Source: JBIOJM01 sp044450785 | GTDB taxonomy: Bacteria; Planctomycetota; Planctomycetia; Isosphaerales; Isosphaeraceae | Assembly: GCA_044450785.1 (NCBI GenBank) | Contig: JBIOJM010000015.1 | Coordinates: 1 to 62,081, forward strand | Direction: 5' to 3' | DNA length: 62,081 bases | Shown here: positions 8,410-18,800 of the stretch, piece by piece | How positions within the stretch are numbered: position 1 is the stretch's first letter | Layout of the letters: each line of letters opens with the position of its first letter | Translations under genes and position numbers: made by a program | The notes under the pieces: generated by a model | What the model saw: only the letters and a program-made list of their open reading frames with translations | What the model was told of the DNA's origin: nothing | Database searches by the model: none

Positions 8410-9843
8410 ATGGCGGCCATCTCGACGCTGATCGGCAACCCGGCTCCTCCCTTTGATCTTCCCTGCACGCGCTTTCCCGACCCGGCGCGAAGCCGGGTGA
8501 GCCTGGCGGATTATCGAGGCCGCTGGCTGGTGTTGGTCTTCTACCCAAGTGACTTTTCACTGGTCTGCCCGACCGAGCTGATCGGGCTATCCCAGCGATT
8601 CGACGAGTTCGCCGAGCAGAGCTGCGAGCTGCTGGGAATCAGTTGCGACTCGGTGGAGTCGCACGAGCGGTGGATTGCGACCCCGATGGCTCGGGGCGGG
8701 CTGGGGGGACTGAGCTTTCCCCTGGCCAGCGACCCGGATGGGTCGGCAGCGCGGGCCTATGGCGCTTTCCAGGAGCACCAGCACGTGGCCGTGAGAGGGT
8801 TGTTCATCATCGACCCGGACGGGCTGGTGCAATATCAGGTGGTGCACAGCCTGAGCGTCGGCCGGCGAAGCCAGGAGATCTTGCGGGTGCTGACGGCGCT
8901 CCAGTCAGGTGGACTGTGCCGCGAGGATTGGATGGCCGATCAGCAAACGATCGATCCGTTTCAGGCGATCCGGCCGGGAAGCTACTTCTCGCACTACCTG
9001 ATCGAGGCCGAGGTGGGCTCGGGGACATTTGCCCGGGTCTACCGCGCCCGGGACCTCCAGCTCGATCGTTCGGTGGCGCTCAAGGTGTTCAAGCCTGACT
9101 GCCCGGTGACGCCGAGCGCCGCCCTGGCCGAAGCCCGCGCGGCGGCCGCGCTCAACCATCCCAATCTCTGCACCATCTACGCCGTCGAAGACTCCGCGGG
9201 CGTGCCCGTCATCAGCATGGAGTACATTTCCGGCGAATCGCTCTCCAAGATCGCTCGGACCGGCCGGCCGCCACACGACTCGCTGCTGTCGATCGCACGC
9301 CAGATCGCCGCGGGAATGGCGGCTGCCCACGCCGAGGGCATCGTGCACGGCGACCTCAAGCCGGAAAACGTGATGGTGACCGTCGACGGGCTGGTCAAGA
9401 TCCTCGACTTCGGCCTGGCGCGCCGGCTGCGGCGGGGCCATCCCGTCCCCACCGACGACACGGCCGAATTGGGGCTCGCCGAAGCCGGCGACGGGCTCTT
9501 CGGAACGCCACGCTACCTGGCTCCCGAGCAGGTCCGCGGCGAGCCCGCGACCCAGGACAGCGACGTCTTCTCCCTCGGTGTGATCTTCTACGAGCTCGCC
9601 ACCGGGAAAACGGCATTCCCGGCCGCCAACCTGCTCAAAGTGTTCGACCAGATCCGTTCGGTCGATCCCGATATGATGGCCGCGGAAACCCCCGAGCCGT
9701 TTACTTCACTCCTCCGCCAATCACTCATCGGCGATCCCGACCAGCGCTCCATTACAATGAAGGAGATCGCGGACACGCTGCTCGGGTCATCGGAATCACC
9801 CGCGGCGCTCTCTCCGATCGAGCTCTCCCAGACCATCGTCTGA
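8410..9843 (+). CDS. Fusion of a 2-Cys peroxiredoxin (AhpC/TSA) to a Ser/Thr protein kinase
   Basis: Residues ~5-175 are a peroxiredoxin: 'GNPAPPFDLP', then 'FYPSDFSLVCPTEL' with the peroxidatic cysteine at Cys53, 'LLGISCDSVESH', and a typical 2-Cys resolving position 'GGLCREDW' (Cys170). Residues ~195-460 are a Hanks-type kinase: glycine loop 'GSGTFARVYRARD', catalytic lysine in 'VALK' (Lys225), 'HGDLKPENV' (Asp315, with Gly replacing the usual Arg of HRD), 'DFGLA' and 'GTPRYLAPEQ'. There is no signal peptide or membrane segment, so the protein should be cytoplasmic, unlike most planctomycete kinases. Peroxiredoxin homology starts at this ATG; GTG 8320 and ATG 8362 are alternative starts and none has a strong Shine-Dalgarno. 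A HAD phosphatase follows 13 bp downstream. Domain calls are from visible motifs; peroxide control of the kinase is inference. Confidence 0.9.
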   Translation: MAAISTLIGNPAPPFDLPCTRFPDPARSRVSLADYRGRWLVLVFYPSDFSLVCPTELIGLSQRFDEFAEQSCELLGISCDSVESHERWIATPMARGGLGGLSFPLASDPDGSAARAYGAFQEHQHVAVRGLFIIDPDGLVQYQVVHSLSVGRRSQEILRVLTALQSGGLCREDWMADQQTIDPFQAIRPGSYFSHYLIEAEVGSGTFARVYRARDLQLDRSVALKVFKPDCPVTPSAALAEARAAAALNHPNLCTIYAVEDSAGVPVISMEYISGESLSKIARTGRPPHDSLLSIARQIAAGMAAAHAEGIVHGDLKPENVMVTVDGLVKILDFGLARRLRRGHPVPTDDTAELGLAEAGDGLFGTPRYLAPEQVRGEPATQDSDVFSLGVIFYELATGKTAFPAANLLKVFDQIRSVDPDMMAAETPEPFTSLLRQSLIGDPDQRSITMKEIADTLLGSSESPAALSPIELSQTIV

Positions 9844-9856
9844 AAAGGACGACATC

Positions 9857-10549
9857 GTGCCCTCCACACGTGATGCCTGCCTGGCCATCTTCGATCATGA
9901 CGGAGTCCTGGTGGACTCGCTCGAATTTCACACCCAGGCCTGGTTCGAGCTGGGGCGCCGAACGGGGTTGAGCTTCACGGCGGAGTTCATCCACCAGACT
10001 TTCGGCATGACGAATCCGAGCATCTTCCGCAAGCTGCTGGGCGAAAAGATCAGCGAGGATGAGATGTCGCGGTATTCCGATCTGAAGGAGGTGTGTTATC
10101 GCGACGTCGCCCGGGGCAGGATCTGTCTGATGGAGGGCGTTCGCGAGGTCCTGGACGCCCTGACGGCCCGGGGAGTGAAGCTGGCAATCGGCTCGAGCGG
10201 GGTGCGGGCCAACCTGGAGCTGACGGTCAAGGAGTGCGGGCTCGATGGCCGGTTCGCGGCCATCGCATCGCTCGAGGACATCACGAGGGGCAAGCCGGAC
10301 CCCCAGGTCTTCCTGGTCGCGGCGGCCAAGGCGGGGGCCGAGCCGGCCCGCTCGGTCGTCTTCGAGGACGCGCCGGTCGGAATCCAGGCTGCCAAGGCCG
10401 CTGGAATGTACGCCGTCGGATTGACGACGACCCACCCCGCGAACGCATTGGCGGCGGCTGGTGCCGACGAAGTCGGCAAGAACCTGGACGGCTATGACGT
10501 CGACCGACTGATCAAGTGTCTCAATGAGCGCTCGAGGGGTTCGACATGA
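9857..10549 (+). CDS. HAD-superfamily phosphatase (beta-phosphoglucomutase/PGP-like, subfamily IA)
   Basis: A 230-residue HAD hydrolase. Motif I is 'FDHDGVLVDS' (DxD nucleophile and acid/base), motif II lies near 'LAIGSSG', motif III is the lysine in 'RGKPDPQVFLVAA', and motif IV is 'VVFEDAPVGIQAAKAAGM'. A helical cap sits between motifs I and II, as in beta-phosphoglucomutase and phosphoglycolate phosphatase. The substrate is a small phosphorylated metabolite, not specified by the sequence. The gene starts 13 bp after the peroxiredoxin-kinase gene. Its stop overlaps the ATG of the following PSCyt/DUF1553 gene as ATGA (10546-10549), implying translational coupling. Confidence 0.85.
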   Translation: MPSTRDACLAIFDHDGVLVDSLEFHTQAWFELGRRTGLSFTAEFIHQTFGMTNPSIFRKLLGEKISEDEMSRYSDLKEVCYRDVARGRICLMEGVREVLDALTARGVKLAIGSSGVRANLELTVKECGLDGRFAAIASLEDITRGKPDPQVFLVAAAKAGAEPARSVVFEDAPVGIQAAKAAGMYAVGLTTTHPANALAAAGADEVGKNLDGYDVDRLIKCLNERSRGST

Positions 10550-13500
10550 AGCAATCGCTTGACGCCGGCGCGGTTCCCTCCGCCCGCCCGACGGACTGGC
10601 GTGGGACCGGAACGAAGACCCCGGCCAGGGCCCGATCGCCTCACTGGGCCCGGGGCGGCATCGCCATCATCTCGATCGTTGGCCTCTCGCTCTTGATGGG
10701 CTGCCTCGGGGCCTCGATCGCCCGAGCCCGGGAGGATGCCTTGGGCGAAGACCGCGAGGGTGTCGAATTCTTCGAGAAGGCCATCAGGCCCCTGCTGACG
10801 GATCGTTGCTTCCAGTGCCACGGCGCCGCGGTCAAGAAGCCCAAGGGGGGCCTCGTGCTGGAGACCCGCGAAGCCATGATCAAAGGGGGCGGCTCGGGCC
10901 CGGCGATCGTGCCGGGTGATCCGGAAGCGAGCCTGCTCATCCAGGCGATCCGCTACGCCGACAAGGAGCTCCGGATGCCTCCGCGGCAAAGGCTCGCTCC
11001 CGAGGACGTGGCGGCGTTCGAAGCCTGGGTGAAACGGGGTGCGCCGGCCCCGAACGCGCGGCGTGCGGCCGATCGGCCGGCGGCCGCCTCTTCCAGCGGC
11101 GACGTCTGGGCATTCCGGCCCCCGCGCGAGCCGGTCATCCTCCCCATCGTCCCGGCCGATTACCCCATCGACGCGCTCATCCAGGCCGAGCTCGTGAAAA
11201 GAGGAGTGCCCCACGCCGCCCTCGCCGATCGGCGCACCCTCCTCCGGCGTGCGACGTACGACCTGACAGGCTTGCCGCCGCGGCCGGAAGAGATCGAGGC
11301 TTTTCTGGCGGATCGTGCTCCGGATGCCTTCGCGAAGGTCGTGGACCGGCTGCTGGCCTCGCCCCGATATGGGGAACGATGGGCAAGGCACTGGCTCGAC
11401 CTGGTCCGCTACACCGATGAGTTTGACGAGGCGTGGCGCTATCGCGACTGGGTGGTCAAGGCCTTCAACGAGGACCTACCCTACGATCGGTTCATTCTCC
11501 ACCAGGTTGCCGGAGATCTCCTGGCCGCGCCCGGACCGGGCGCCGTCAATGCCGATGGATTGATCGCGACGACCATGCTGGCGATCGGGCCGTGGGGCGG
11601 CCTGGACCGGCCCAAGCGGCTGGCCGACATCGTGGACGATCAGATCGATACGATCGGCCGGAGCTTCCTGGGTCTGACCGTCGCGTGCGCCCGTTGCCAC
11701 GATCACAAGTTCGATCCGATCTCGACCGCGGATTATTACGGTCTGGCGGGGTTCTTCTACAGCAGCCACATCATCTCGGATCTGGGGTACCTGTCCCATA
11801 ACCCACCCCGGCTGAAAATCCCGCTGGCGCCTCGAGCCGACGTCGAGGAACACCGGCGGCGGATGGCCCGGGTCGAGGAGCAGGATGACAAGCTCCAGAC
11901 GGCCGTCGAGGAGCAATACGCGGCGTTCGCCCGCAGCCTGTTGCCCAAGGTTGCGGACTACCTGCTGGCGTCCTGGGACTACCGCCATCGGGCCGCCGCC
12001 CAGGCTGCACTCTCTCCGGAAGAGTTTGCCACACGCCGCGGCCTGCACGGGTTCGCCGTGCGCCGATGGCTCGATTACCTGGACGGGCCCCGCTCCGGCG
12101 ACTTCCGGCTGATGGATCAGCCCGTCCGTGACTTCGACGGCGAGTCCGGCGTCGAGGTCTGGAGGGTTGGCGCGGAACGCCCCTGGTGGGCGTTCAACAG
12201 CACCGACCGAGACGTTCCCATCGAGACCTTCCTCCTGCCGCCGCGGTCAGTGTCGGTGAACCCAGGAACGGAGGGGGGTTCGGTCGGCTGGAAGAGCCCC
12301 ATCACCGGGACGGTCGGGATCGCGGGGCGGCTCACCGATGCCGATCCGTATGATGGTACCGGGGTCTCGTGGGTGATCGACCACGTCACGCGCGAGGGAA
12401 GACGCGAGCTCTCATCGGGACGCGTCCCGAACGGGGGCTCGAAGCGGCTCGATCAGGGTCGGTCCGCGGGTCGCCTCGCCAAGGTCCAGGTCGAGGCCGG
12501 CGACATGATTCAGCTCCAGGTCGCCCTGGGCCAAGGGGACGCCCACTACGATATCACAAATGTCGAACTGACGATCTCCTGCCGGGATGGGCCGGCCAGG
12601 TGGGACCTCGGCGGCGACGTCGGCGTGAATTTCCTCGCGTGCAACCCGCACGGCGATTCCCTCGGGAACGGCGCGATCTGGCACTTCCATGACCGGGCCG
12701 GGAGTCACCGCGCCGGGCGGATGCCCACCGTTGACCGCCTGCTGGCGAAGTGGGACGCGGCGGTTGCCTCCGGCGATGCGCAAAGGTCCACGATCGAGCA
12801 GGCTGCCCAGGATCTCGCGAGGAGAGTCGCGGCTGCCGGTCCAGAGGACGCACTCATCCAGGACCTCACGAGCACCCACAGTCCCTTCTGGGTGAGAGAC
12901 CGGGACGATGCCCGCTACCTCTCACCGGAGGCCAGGGCCGCGCTCCAGAAACTCGCGAGCGAGCTGGAGGCTCTGCGCGCTCAGGTCCCGCCGCTGTCTT
13001 ACGCCCAGGGGATCCAGGAGGGGGGACTTCGGTATGGTCCCTACGCCGGGATCCAGGACGCGCGGATCTACATCCGGGGGAACTACTCGCAGCCTGGCCG
13101 CCGCGTCCCCCGGCACTTTCCGGAAGTGCTCGCGGGTACGGAACAAGCCGCGAACTGCGCGGGGAGTGGCCGCCTGGAGCTGGCGCGCTGGATTGCCCGG
13201 CCCGACAACCCCCTGACCGCCCGCGTGATGGTCAACCGGATCTGGCAGCACCATTTCGGCGAGGGGATCGTCCGCACACCCAGCAACTTCGGCCGGCGCG
13301 GCGAGCCGCCGACCCATCCCGAGCTGCTCGACTGGCTCGCGCGGCGGTTCGTCGAGTCGGGCTGGTCGGTCAAGACCATGCACCGGCGGATCATGCTCTC
13401 CGCCGCCTATCGCCGATCGAGCAAAGCCCCCGCCGCGCTCCTCGAAGCCGACCCGGAAAACCGTCTTTGGGGCCGGATGAACCGGCGGCGGCTGGACGCC

Positions 13501-13989
13501 GAAGAGCTCCACGACGGCCTGCTCGCCCTGGCCGGCCGGCTCAAGGATCACATGGGGGGGCCGGCCGATCCGGCCCCCGCGAGCCCGCGCCGGTTGATCT
13601 ATCTGCGCACGTCGCGCACCGACCGCTCCGATTTCGGGTCACTCTTCGATCGGGCCAATCCGGCGCTGCACGTCGAGCGGCGGACGAATTCCACAGCGGC
13701 GCCCCAGGCGCTCTTCCTGATGAACGATCCCCTGGTTTCCGATCTGGCGCGGGGCCTGGCCCGTCGCCCCGAGGTCAGCGCCTCTGGGGATCCCGCGGCG
13801 CGGGTTGCGATCCTCCACCGTCTGGTCTATGGCCGGCCGGCGACGGACGAAGAGGTTGCCCTGGGATGCGGCTTTATCACGCGGGACGCGACCTCCCTAC
13901 CCGCCAGGCCCGAGCCCGGCAGTCCCACGTCGTGGGATAGGTACGCGCAGGCGCTCTTCCTGACCAACGAGTTCCTCTTTGTGGATTGA
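10546..13989 (+). CDS. Planctomycete cytochrome PSCyt1-DUF1549-DUF1553 protein (copy 1)
   Basis: A 1147-residue exported protein. A hydrophobic segment near residues 37-62 is the signal/anchor. The PSCyt1 heme motif is 'CFQCH' in the context 'IRPLLTDRCFQCHG'. DUF1549 (PSCyt2) follows with 'LLRRATYDLTGLPPRPEEI' and 'YGERWARHWLDLVRY', and a second CxxCH in 'CARCHDHKFDPIS'. The C-terminal DUF1553 (PSD1) has 'ARWIARPDNPLTARVMVNR' and 'WQHHFGEGIVRTPSNFG'. Such proteins are confined mostly to Planctomycetes/Verrucomicrobia and are nearly always paired with a DUF1501 gene, as here 25 bp downstream. Their role is thought to be extracytoplasmic degradation or redox chemistry of complex substrates, but is not proven. 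Its start overlaps the HAD gene stop. Confidence 0.93.
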   Translation: MKQSLDAGAVPSARPTDWRGTGTKTPARARSPHWARGGIAIISIVGLSLLMGCLGASIARAREDALGEDREGVEFFEKAIRPLLTDRCFQCHGAAVKKPKGGLVLETREAMIKGGGSGPAIVPGDPEASLLIQAIRYADKELRMPPRQRLAPEDVAAFEAWVKRGAPAPNARRAADRPAAASSSGDVWAFRPPREPVILPIVPADYPIDALIQAELVKRGVPHAALADRRTLLRRATYDLTGLPPRPEEIEAFLADRAPDAFAKVVDRLLASPRYGERWARHWLDLVRYTDEFDEAWRYRDWVVKAFNEDLPYDRFILHQVAGDLLAAPGPGAVNADGLIATTMLAIGPWGGLDRPKRLADIVDDQIDTIGRSFLGLTVACARCHDHKFDPISTADYYGLAGFFYSSHIISDLGYLSHNPPRLKIPLAPRADVEEHRRRMARVEEQDDKLQTAVEEQYAAFARSLLPKVADYLLASWDYRHRAAAQAALSPEEFATRRGLHGFAVRRWLDYLDGPRSGDFRLMDQPVRDFDGESGVEVWRVGAERPWWAFNSTDRDVPIETFLLPPRSVSVNPGTEGGSVGWKSPITGTVGIAGRLTDADPYDGTGVSWVIDHVTREGRRELSSGRVPNGGSKRLDQGRSAGRLAKVQVEAGDMIQLQVALGQGDAHYDITNVELTISCRDGPARWDLGGDVGVNFLACNPHGDSLGNGAIWHFHDRAGSHRAGRMPTVDRLLAKWDAAVASGDAQRSTIEQAAQDLARRVAAAGPEDALIQDLTSTHSPFWVRDRDDARYLSPEARAALQKLASELEALRAQVPPLSYAQGIQEGGLRYGPYAGIQDARIYIRGNYSQPGRRVPRHFPEVLAGTEQAANCAGSGRLELARWIARPDNPLTARVMVNRIWQHHFGEGIVRTPSNFGRRGEPPTHPELLDWLARRFVESGWSVKTMHRRIMLSAAYRRSSKAPAALLEADPENRLWGRMNRRRLDAEELHDGLLALAGRLKDHMGGPADPAPASPRRLIYLRTSRTDRSDFGSLFDRANPALHVERRTNSTAAPQALFLMNDPLVSDLARGLARRPEVSASGDPAARVAILHRLVYGRPATDEEVALGCGFITRDATSLPARPEPGSPTSWDRYAQALFLTNEFLFVD

Positions 13990-14014
13990 TTGACCTGATA
14001 AGGGAGTACGAGCC

Positions 14015-15433
14015 ATGTTGCCGCAGAGCTTCGGACTGCATCCTCCGGGTTTCAACCGCCGCCGGATGCTGAGCACAGTGGCCAGCGGCTTCGGCCTGCT
14101 CGGCCTGGCGGGGCTCGTCACGGAGGCGAAAGCTCGAGAGATCTCACCGGAGGGCGGTCCTGCCGCGAACCCGCTCGCCAGGAAGCCCCCGCACCATGTG
14201 CCCAGGGCCAGACGAGTCATCTTCCTCTTCATGAATGGCGGACCGTCGCACGTCGACCTGCTCGACCCCAAGCCCCGACTGACCACAGACCACGGCAAGC
14301 CGCTCCCGTTCGAGAAGCCGAAGCTGGCGCGGACGACCACCGAGAACCTGATGGCGTCCCCCTACCGGTTCGCCCCGCACGGCCGGTCCGGCATCGAGGT
14401 CAGCGAGCTGTTGCCCAACCTCGCCTCGTGCGTCGACGACCTCTGCGTGATCCGTTCGATGGTGGCCGATAATATCAACCACCCGAACGCCTGCCTCCAG
14501 ATGTTCACCGGCGAGCAGATCTTCTCCCGCCCCAGCCTGGGGTCTTGGCTCCTGTACGGACTGGGCAGCGAGACCGAGGACCTCCCCGGGTTCGTGGCGA
14601 TCTGCCCGAGCGGAGGAGACGCGGCCCTCTGGGGCTCGAGCTTCCTGCCGGCGTCCTACCAGGGAACTCGCGTCGCCGATCTGACACACCCGATCGCGAA
14701 CCTCGGCAACGACCGATTGACAGGCGCCCAGCAGCGGCGCCAGCTCGATCTCGTCAACCAGCTCAACCAGCGGCATCAACGCGCGCGGGAAGAAGACAGC
14801 CGGCTCAGCGCGCGGATCGAGTCCTTCGAGCTGGCCTTCCGGATGCAGATGGAGGCCCCCGAGGCCTTCGACATTGGGCGCGAGCCCGAGGCGATCCGGC
14901 GGCTGTACGGGCTCCATCAGGCGCACACCGAGACCTTCGGCAAGCAATGCTTGATCGCCCGGCGCCTTGTCGAGCGGGGAGTGCGCTTCGTCCAGCTTCA
15001 TACCGAAGCCAACTGGGACCACCACACGGGCATCAAGACCGCCCTGCCGGCCTGCTGCGCCGGCATGGACCTGCCCGTCTCGGGTCTGCTCAAGGACCTG
15101 AAGTCACGCGGACTCCTCGAGGAGACCCTGGTGATCTGGGGCGGCGAGTTCGGCCGCAGCCCGGTGGCGCAGAAAGGGGACGGCCGCGACCACCACCCCT
15201 ATGGTTTCACCATGTGGCTGGCCGGCGGCGGGGTGGGCGGCGGCATGGTCCACGGCGCCACCGACGAGTTCGGCTGGTACGCCGTCGAGAATCGGGTCCA
15301 CCTCCATGACCTCCACGCCACCATCCTCCACTTGATGGGCATCGACCACGAGCGGCTGACCTACCGCTACGGCAGCCGCGATTATCGCCTGACCGACGTG
15401 TCCGGGAATATTATCAAGAGTATTATCGCCTGA
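14015..15433 (+). CDS. DUF1501 protein (sulfatase/alkaline-phosphatase-like fold), Tat-type leader, copy 1
   Basis: 472 residues. The N-terminus 'FNRRRMLSTVASGFGLLGLA' is a twin-arginine-type signal, so export in folded form is likely. The body has the DUF1501 landmarks 'ARRVIFLFMNGGPSHVDLLD', 'KPRLTTDHGKPLPFEKP', 'SGIEVSELLPNLA', 'VIRSMVADNINHPNACLQM', and the C-terminal 'VIWGGEFGRSPVAQKGDGRD', 'HHPYGFTMWLAGGGV' and 'GATDEFGW', where Asp, His and Glu/Asp residues resemble the metal site of the alkaline phosphatase superfamily. The start has a good ribosome site (AAGGGAG, 8 nt upstream). It forms a two-gene unit with the preceding PSCyt/DUF1553 gene. The substrate is unknown. Confidence 0.93.
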   Translation: MLPQSFGLHPPGFNRRRMLSTVASGFGLLGLAGLVTEAKAREISPEGGPAANPLARKPPHHVPRARRVIFLFMNGGPSHVDLLDPKPRLTTDHGKPLPFEKPKLARTTTENLMASPYRFAPHGRSGIEVSELLPNLASCVDDLCVIRSMVADNINHPNACLQMFTGEQIFSRPSLGSWLLYGLGSETEDLPGFVAICPSGGDAALWGSSFLPASYQGTRVADLTHPIANLGNDRLTGAQQRRQLDLVNQLNQRHQRAREEDSRLSARIESFELAFRMQMEAPEAFDIGREPEAIRRLYGLHQAHTETFGKQCLIARRLVERGVRFVQLHTEANWDHHTGIKTALPACCAGMDLPVSGLLKDLKSRGLLEETLVIWGGEFGRSPVAQKGDGRDHHPYGFTMWLAGGGVGGGMVHGATDEFGWYAVENRVHLHDLHATILHLMGIDHERLTYRYGSRDYRLTDVSGNIIKSIIA

Positions 15434-15699
15434 CAGATGACAGATCAGTGAGAACCCAGCGATGAACGTGGAAACCGCCACCCTGTCCGCCCTGTAGGTC
15501 AGAAGGAACACCCATTGTTGATGAACCGTGAGGCGCCAAGCGTATGTCTTAACATTCACGTTGCAGCGCTACCACAGGCACGACATCATTCAGTCTCACA
15601 CACGCAGCGAGGCACCGATGATCCGGGCTCAGCTAGAGCATCTGGAGAACGTGATGACCCATGCCCCAAAAGGCTCGAACATCGTGTACAATCCCAGTG

Positions 15700-15835
15700 G
15701 TACCGCTTTTCATTTGCCATTGAGGCAGGGAGCTTGTCCTTGTTACGCCCTTTCAGGGCTCTGCTGATTCGTATCGTTTGTCTGTTCCCAGGGCGTTGCC
15801 CTGGGCTGATATGTTACTGCCCCTTCGGGGCGAAG
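15700..15835. repeat. Multi-hairpin intergenic repeat element
   Basis: Within the 450-bp gene-free stretch 15434-15883 there is a cluster of three perfect or near-perfect hairpins: GCCCTTTCAGGGC (15747-15759), CCCAGGGCGTTGCCCTGGG (15787-15805) and GCCCCTTCGGGGC (15819-15831). I recognise this arrangement as a dispersed intergenic repeat often mis-translated in planctomycete and other genomes, possibly REP/RAYT-like. Two copies of TGACAGA also lie at the DUF1501 stop (15431-15444). A start upstream of 15884 for the next gene would translate this repeat and was rejected. Confidence 0.45.
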
Positions 15836-15883
15836 TCGCAACGGCGCAACTTCAGATTTGTGCCCAGGCTCTCCCGGAACGAC

Positions 15884-18800
15884 ATGACTCATCCCCCTCG
15901 GTCTTCTCTGCGTCTTCTCTGTGGTCTCTGTGGCGAGACTCCCGGGCTTGTCGTCCTGCTGCTCCTGATTGCCTGTCTGTTGCCCGGGACCGTCCGAGCG
16001 GCCGCGGACGACGTCGGCCCTGTTGAGTTCTTCGAGAAGCAGGTCAGGCCGCTCCTGGCCGAGAAGTGCCAGAAGTGCCACGGCGGCGACAAGGTGCGCG
16101 GCGGCCTGAGGCTCACGGGGCGCGATCTCGTCCTGAAGGGCGGCGGCCGCGGGCCGGCCGCCGTGCCAGGCAGGCCGGCGGAAAGCCTTCTGGTCGAGGC
16201 AGTCGAGCACCGAGGCGACCTGAAGATGCCACCGAAGGGCAAGCTGTCCGAGGGTGAGATCGACCGCCTGAAGCGCTGGATCGACCTCGGCCTGCCTTGG
16301 CCGGGCACCCACGCGGAGACGTCGTCCGCGCCGCCGGGCTCGCCTTCCCAGGGTGACGAGTCCCGGCATTGGTGGGTGCTCCAGCCGGTGCGTGCTGTGC
16401 CTCCGCCGGCGGTCAAGGATGGGGCCTGGCCGCGCTCCGAGATCGACCGGTTCATCCTGGCCGGGCTCGAGGCGCGGGGCATGACGCCGGCCCGTCCGGC
16501 CGACAAGCGCGCGCTCCTGCGGCGGGCGACCTTCGACCTGACGGGCCTTCCTCCCGCACCCGAAGAGGTCGAGTCCTTCCTTGCCGATCGATCGCCGGAT
16601 GCGTTCGCCAAGGTGGTGGATCGGCTGCTCGCCGCGCCGGCCTACGGCGAGCGGTGGGCCAGACACTGGCTCGACGTCGTCCGCTATGCGGACGCCCGCG
16701 ACCTGATCCAGTTGCCCGCGCCAAGCGACTTTCGCGAGGCATGGCGTTATCGGGATTGGGTCGTCGAGGCCTGCAACCGTGACTTGTCCTATGCGGAATT
16801 CCTCCGCAACCAGATCGCCGGCGATTTGCTGCCGCCACGAGAGCCCGGCGGCATCAACAAGGACGGGATCATCGCGACGGGCCTCTTGGCCATCGCCGAC
16901 TTCGTGCCCGGCGACGTGGATAAGGACCAGATGATCGCCGATTACGTGAATGACCAGGTCGATGTCGTCAGCCGGGCCTTCCTCGGGCTGACCGTCGCCT
17001 GCGCCCGCTGCCACGACCACAAGTTCGACCCGATCTCCACCGAGGACTATTACGCCCTGGCGGGCATCTTCTTCAGCACCAGGCTGATCCCCGGCCCCGT
17101 GCCGGGCAATACGCCACTCGTTCGCGTACCGCTCCTGTCGCCGGACGAGCTCGCGAGGGTGCAGTCCCAGGACGCCGCCGACAGGCGGCGCCGCGCGGAG
17201 CTGGAACAGCAACTGCCCGACGCGGTCGACCGCGAATACATCGCCTCTCTCAAACACCTCGTCACCGGCCAGGCCGCCCGCTACCTCCTGGCGGCTACGG
17301 AATGCCGGAAACTTCGGAGCGCGTCGACGACCCGCGCGCTGACCGAACTGGCAAGCCAGCGCAAGCTCCAGGAGAGCTTGCTCGCGGCGTGGGTCGATTA
17401 CCTCGACAGGGTCGAGAAGCAGCCACCGGCCGGCCGTCATCCAACCGTGTGCGATGCAGCCTCCGGGAAGCTGGCCGGATCCGCTCTCGCCCGGGCTGCC
17501 GACGAGCTCCAGCGGGCCCTCGCCGCGTGTGCCGCGCGCCGGGTGGCCGAGTCCGCCCGCTCGCCCGAACAAGAACGCCGGGATCGCGCCTGCGTCCTTC
17601 GTTTTCGCGCGGACGATCCGCACCTGCTCACCGACTCCGAGTCCAGGGTCACACTCTGGCCAAACCGTTCCGGACTGCCCGCGGACGCCAGACCGTCAGG
17701 CCGCGGCATCGGCCCCAAGAAGACGTGCGCCGTGATCAACGGCCACACCAAGACCGTGCTGAGGTTCGACGGCCAGTCCCTGCTCGAAGCACCACGCCCG
17801 GTGCCACCGGCCGGCAGCCTGTTCGTCGTCTTCCAGGCCGCGAACACAGGCCGAGCCAGCCAGCGCCTGCTCGGCTGGGAAGATTCCGATGTCGGCAAGC
17901 ACGGGCTCTCCCTCATGCCCGACCCGGGCGGCCCGTTGCGCGCGATCCTTCGAAACAACGGTAAGCCCGGGGACCTGGTCGATGCGCGGCCGGCATCGGC
18001 GTTCGAGATCGTCGGCGTCACCTGGGGCCCGGACGGAACGACATTGCATCGCAACGGCGTGGCAGCCGGCTCCCAGAAGGGCATCGATGCCGTCTCGTCC
18101 GACCCGGGCATCGTGGCCGTGCATCTTGGTGGGCCAGGCTCCGGGAGCAGTCCCCGGTTTCGCGGGGATGTCGCGGAGATCCGCGTCTACCAACGTCAAC
18201 TGGCCAGCGCCGAGCGCAGCCTGATCGAGACGGAATTGCACCGGGCATGGTTCGAACCGGCCGACCCGAGGGCGCCCCCGAGGGACCTCCTCACCGAGCT
18301 ATTCGACGAGCTGACATCAGCCCGCGGTCCTTTCTGGCTGCCGGTGGAGGAACGGAAGAAGATGCTCCCCCCCGAGACACGATCTCGACTGGCCGTGCTC
18401 GGGCATGAGCTGGACCTGCTCAAGAGCAAGCCCCCGCTCGAAGTCCCCCAGGCGGTGGCCGTGCAGGACGGCGGTCCCAAGGGGACTCGCCACGAGGGCT
18501 TCAAGGACGCCCAGGTCTTCCTGCGCGGCAATCACAAAAAACCCGGCAAGACCGTGCCGCGGGGCTGGCCGCGCATCCTGACGGGGGGACACCCTGCGCG
18601 GATCACCGAGGGGAGCGGCCGGCTCCAACTGGCCGGCTGGCTGGCACGCCCTGACAACCCGCTGACGGCCCGCGTCATGATCAATCGGATCTGGCAGCAC
18701 CACTTCGGCGCGGGCCTGGTCCGTACCGCCAACGATTTCGGCAGACGCGGCGATCGGCCGTCGAACCCCGAGCTGCTCGATCAACTTGCCGCGCGCTTCG

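Noticed and set aside
15743..17623. 626-residue minus-strand ORF opposite PSCyt copy 2
   Set aside because: Shadow created by high GC in the third codon position of the plus-strand gene; no family motif.
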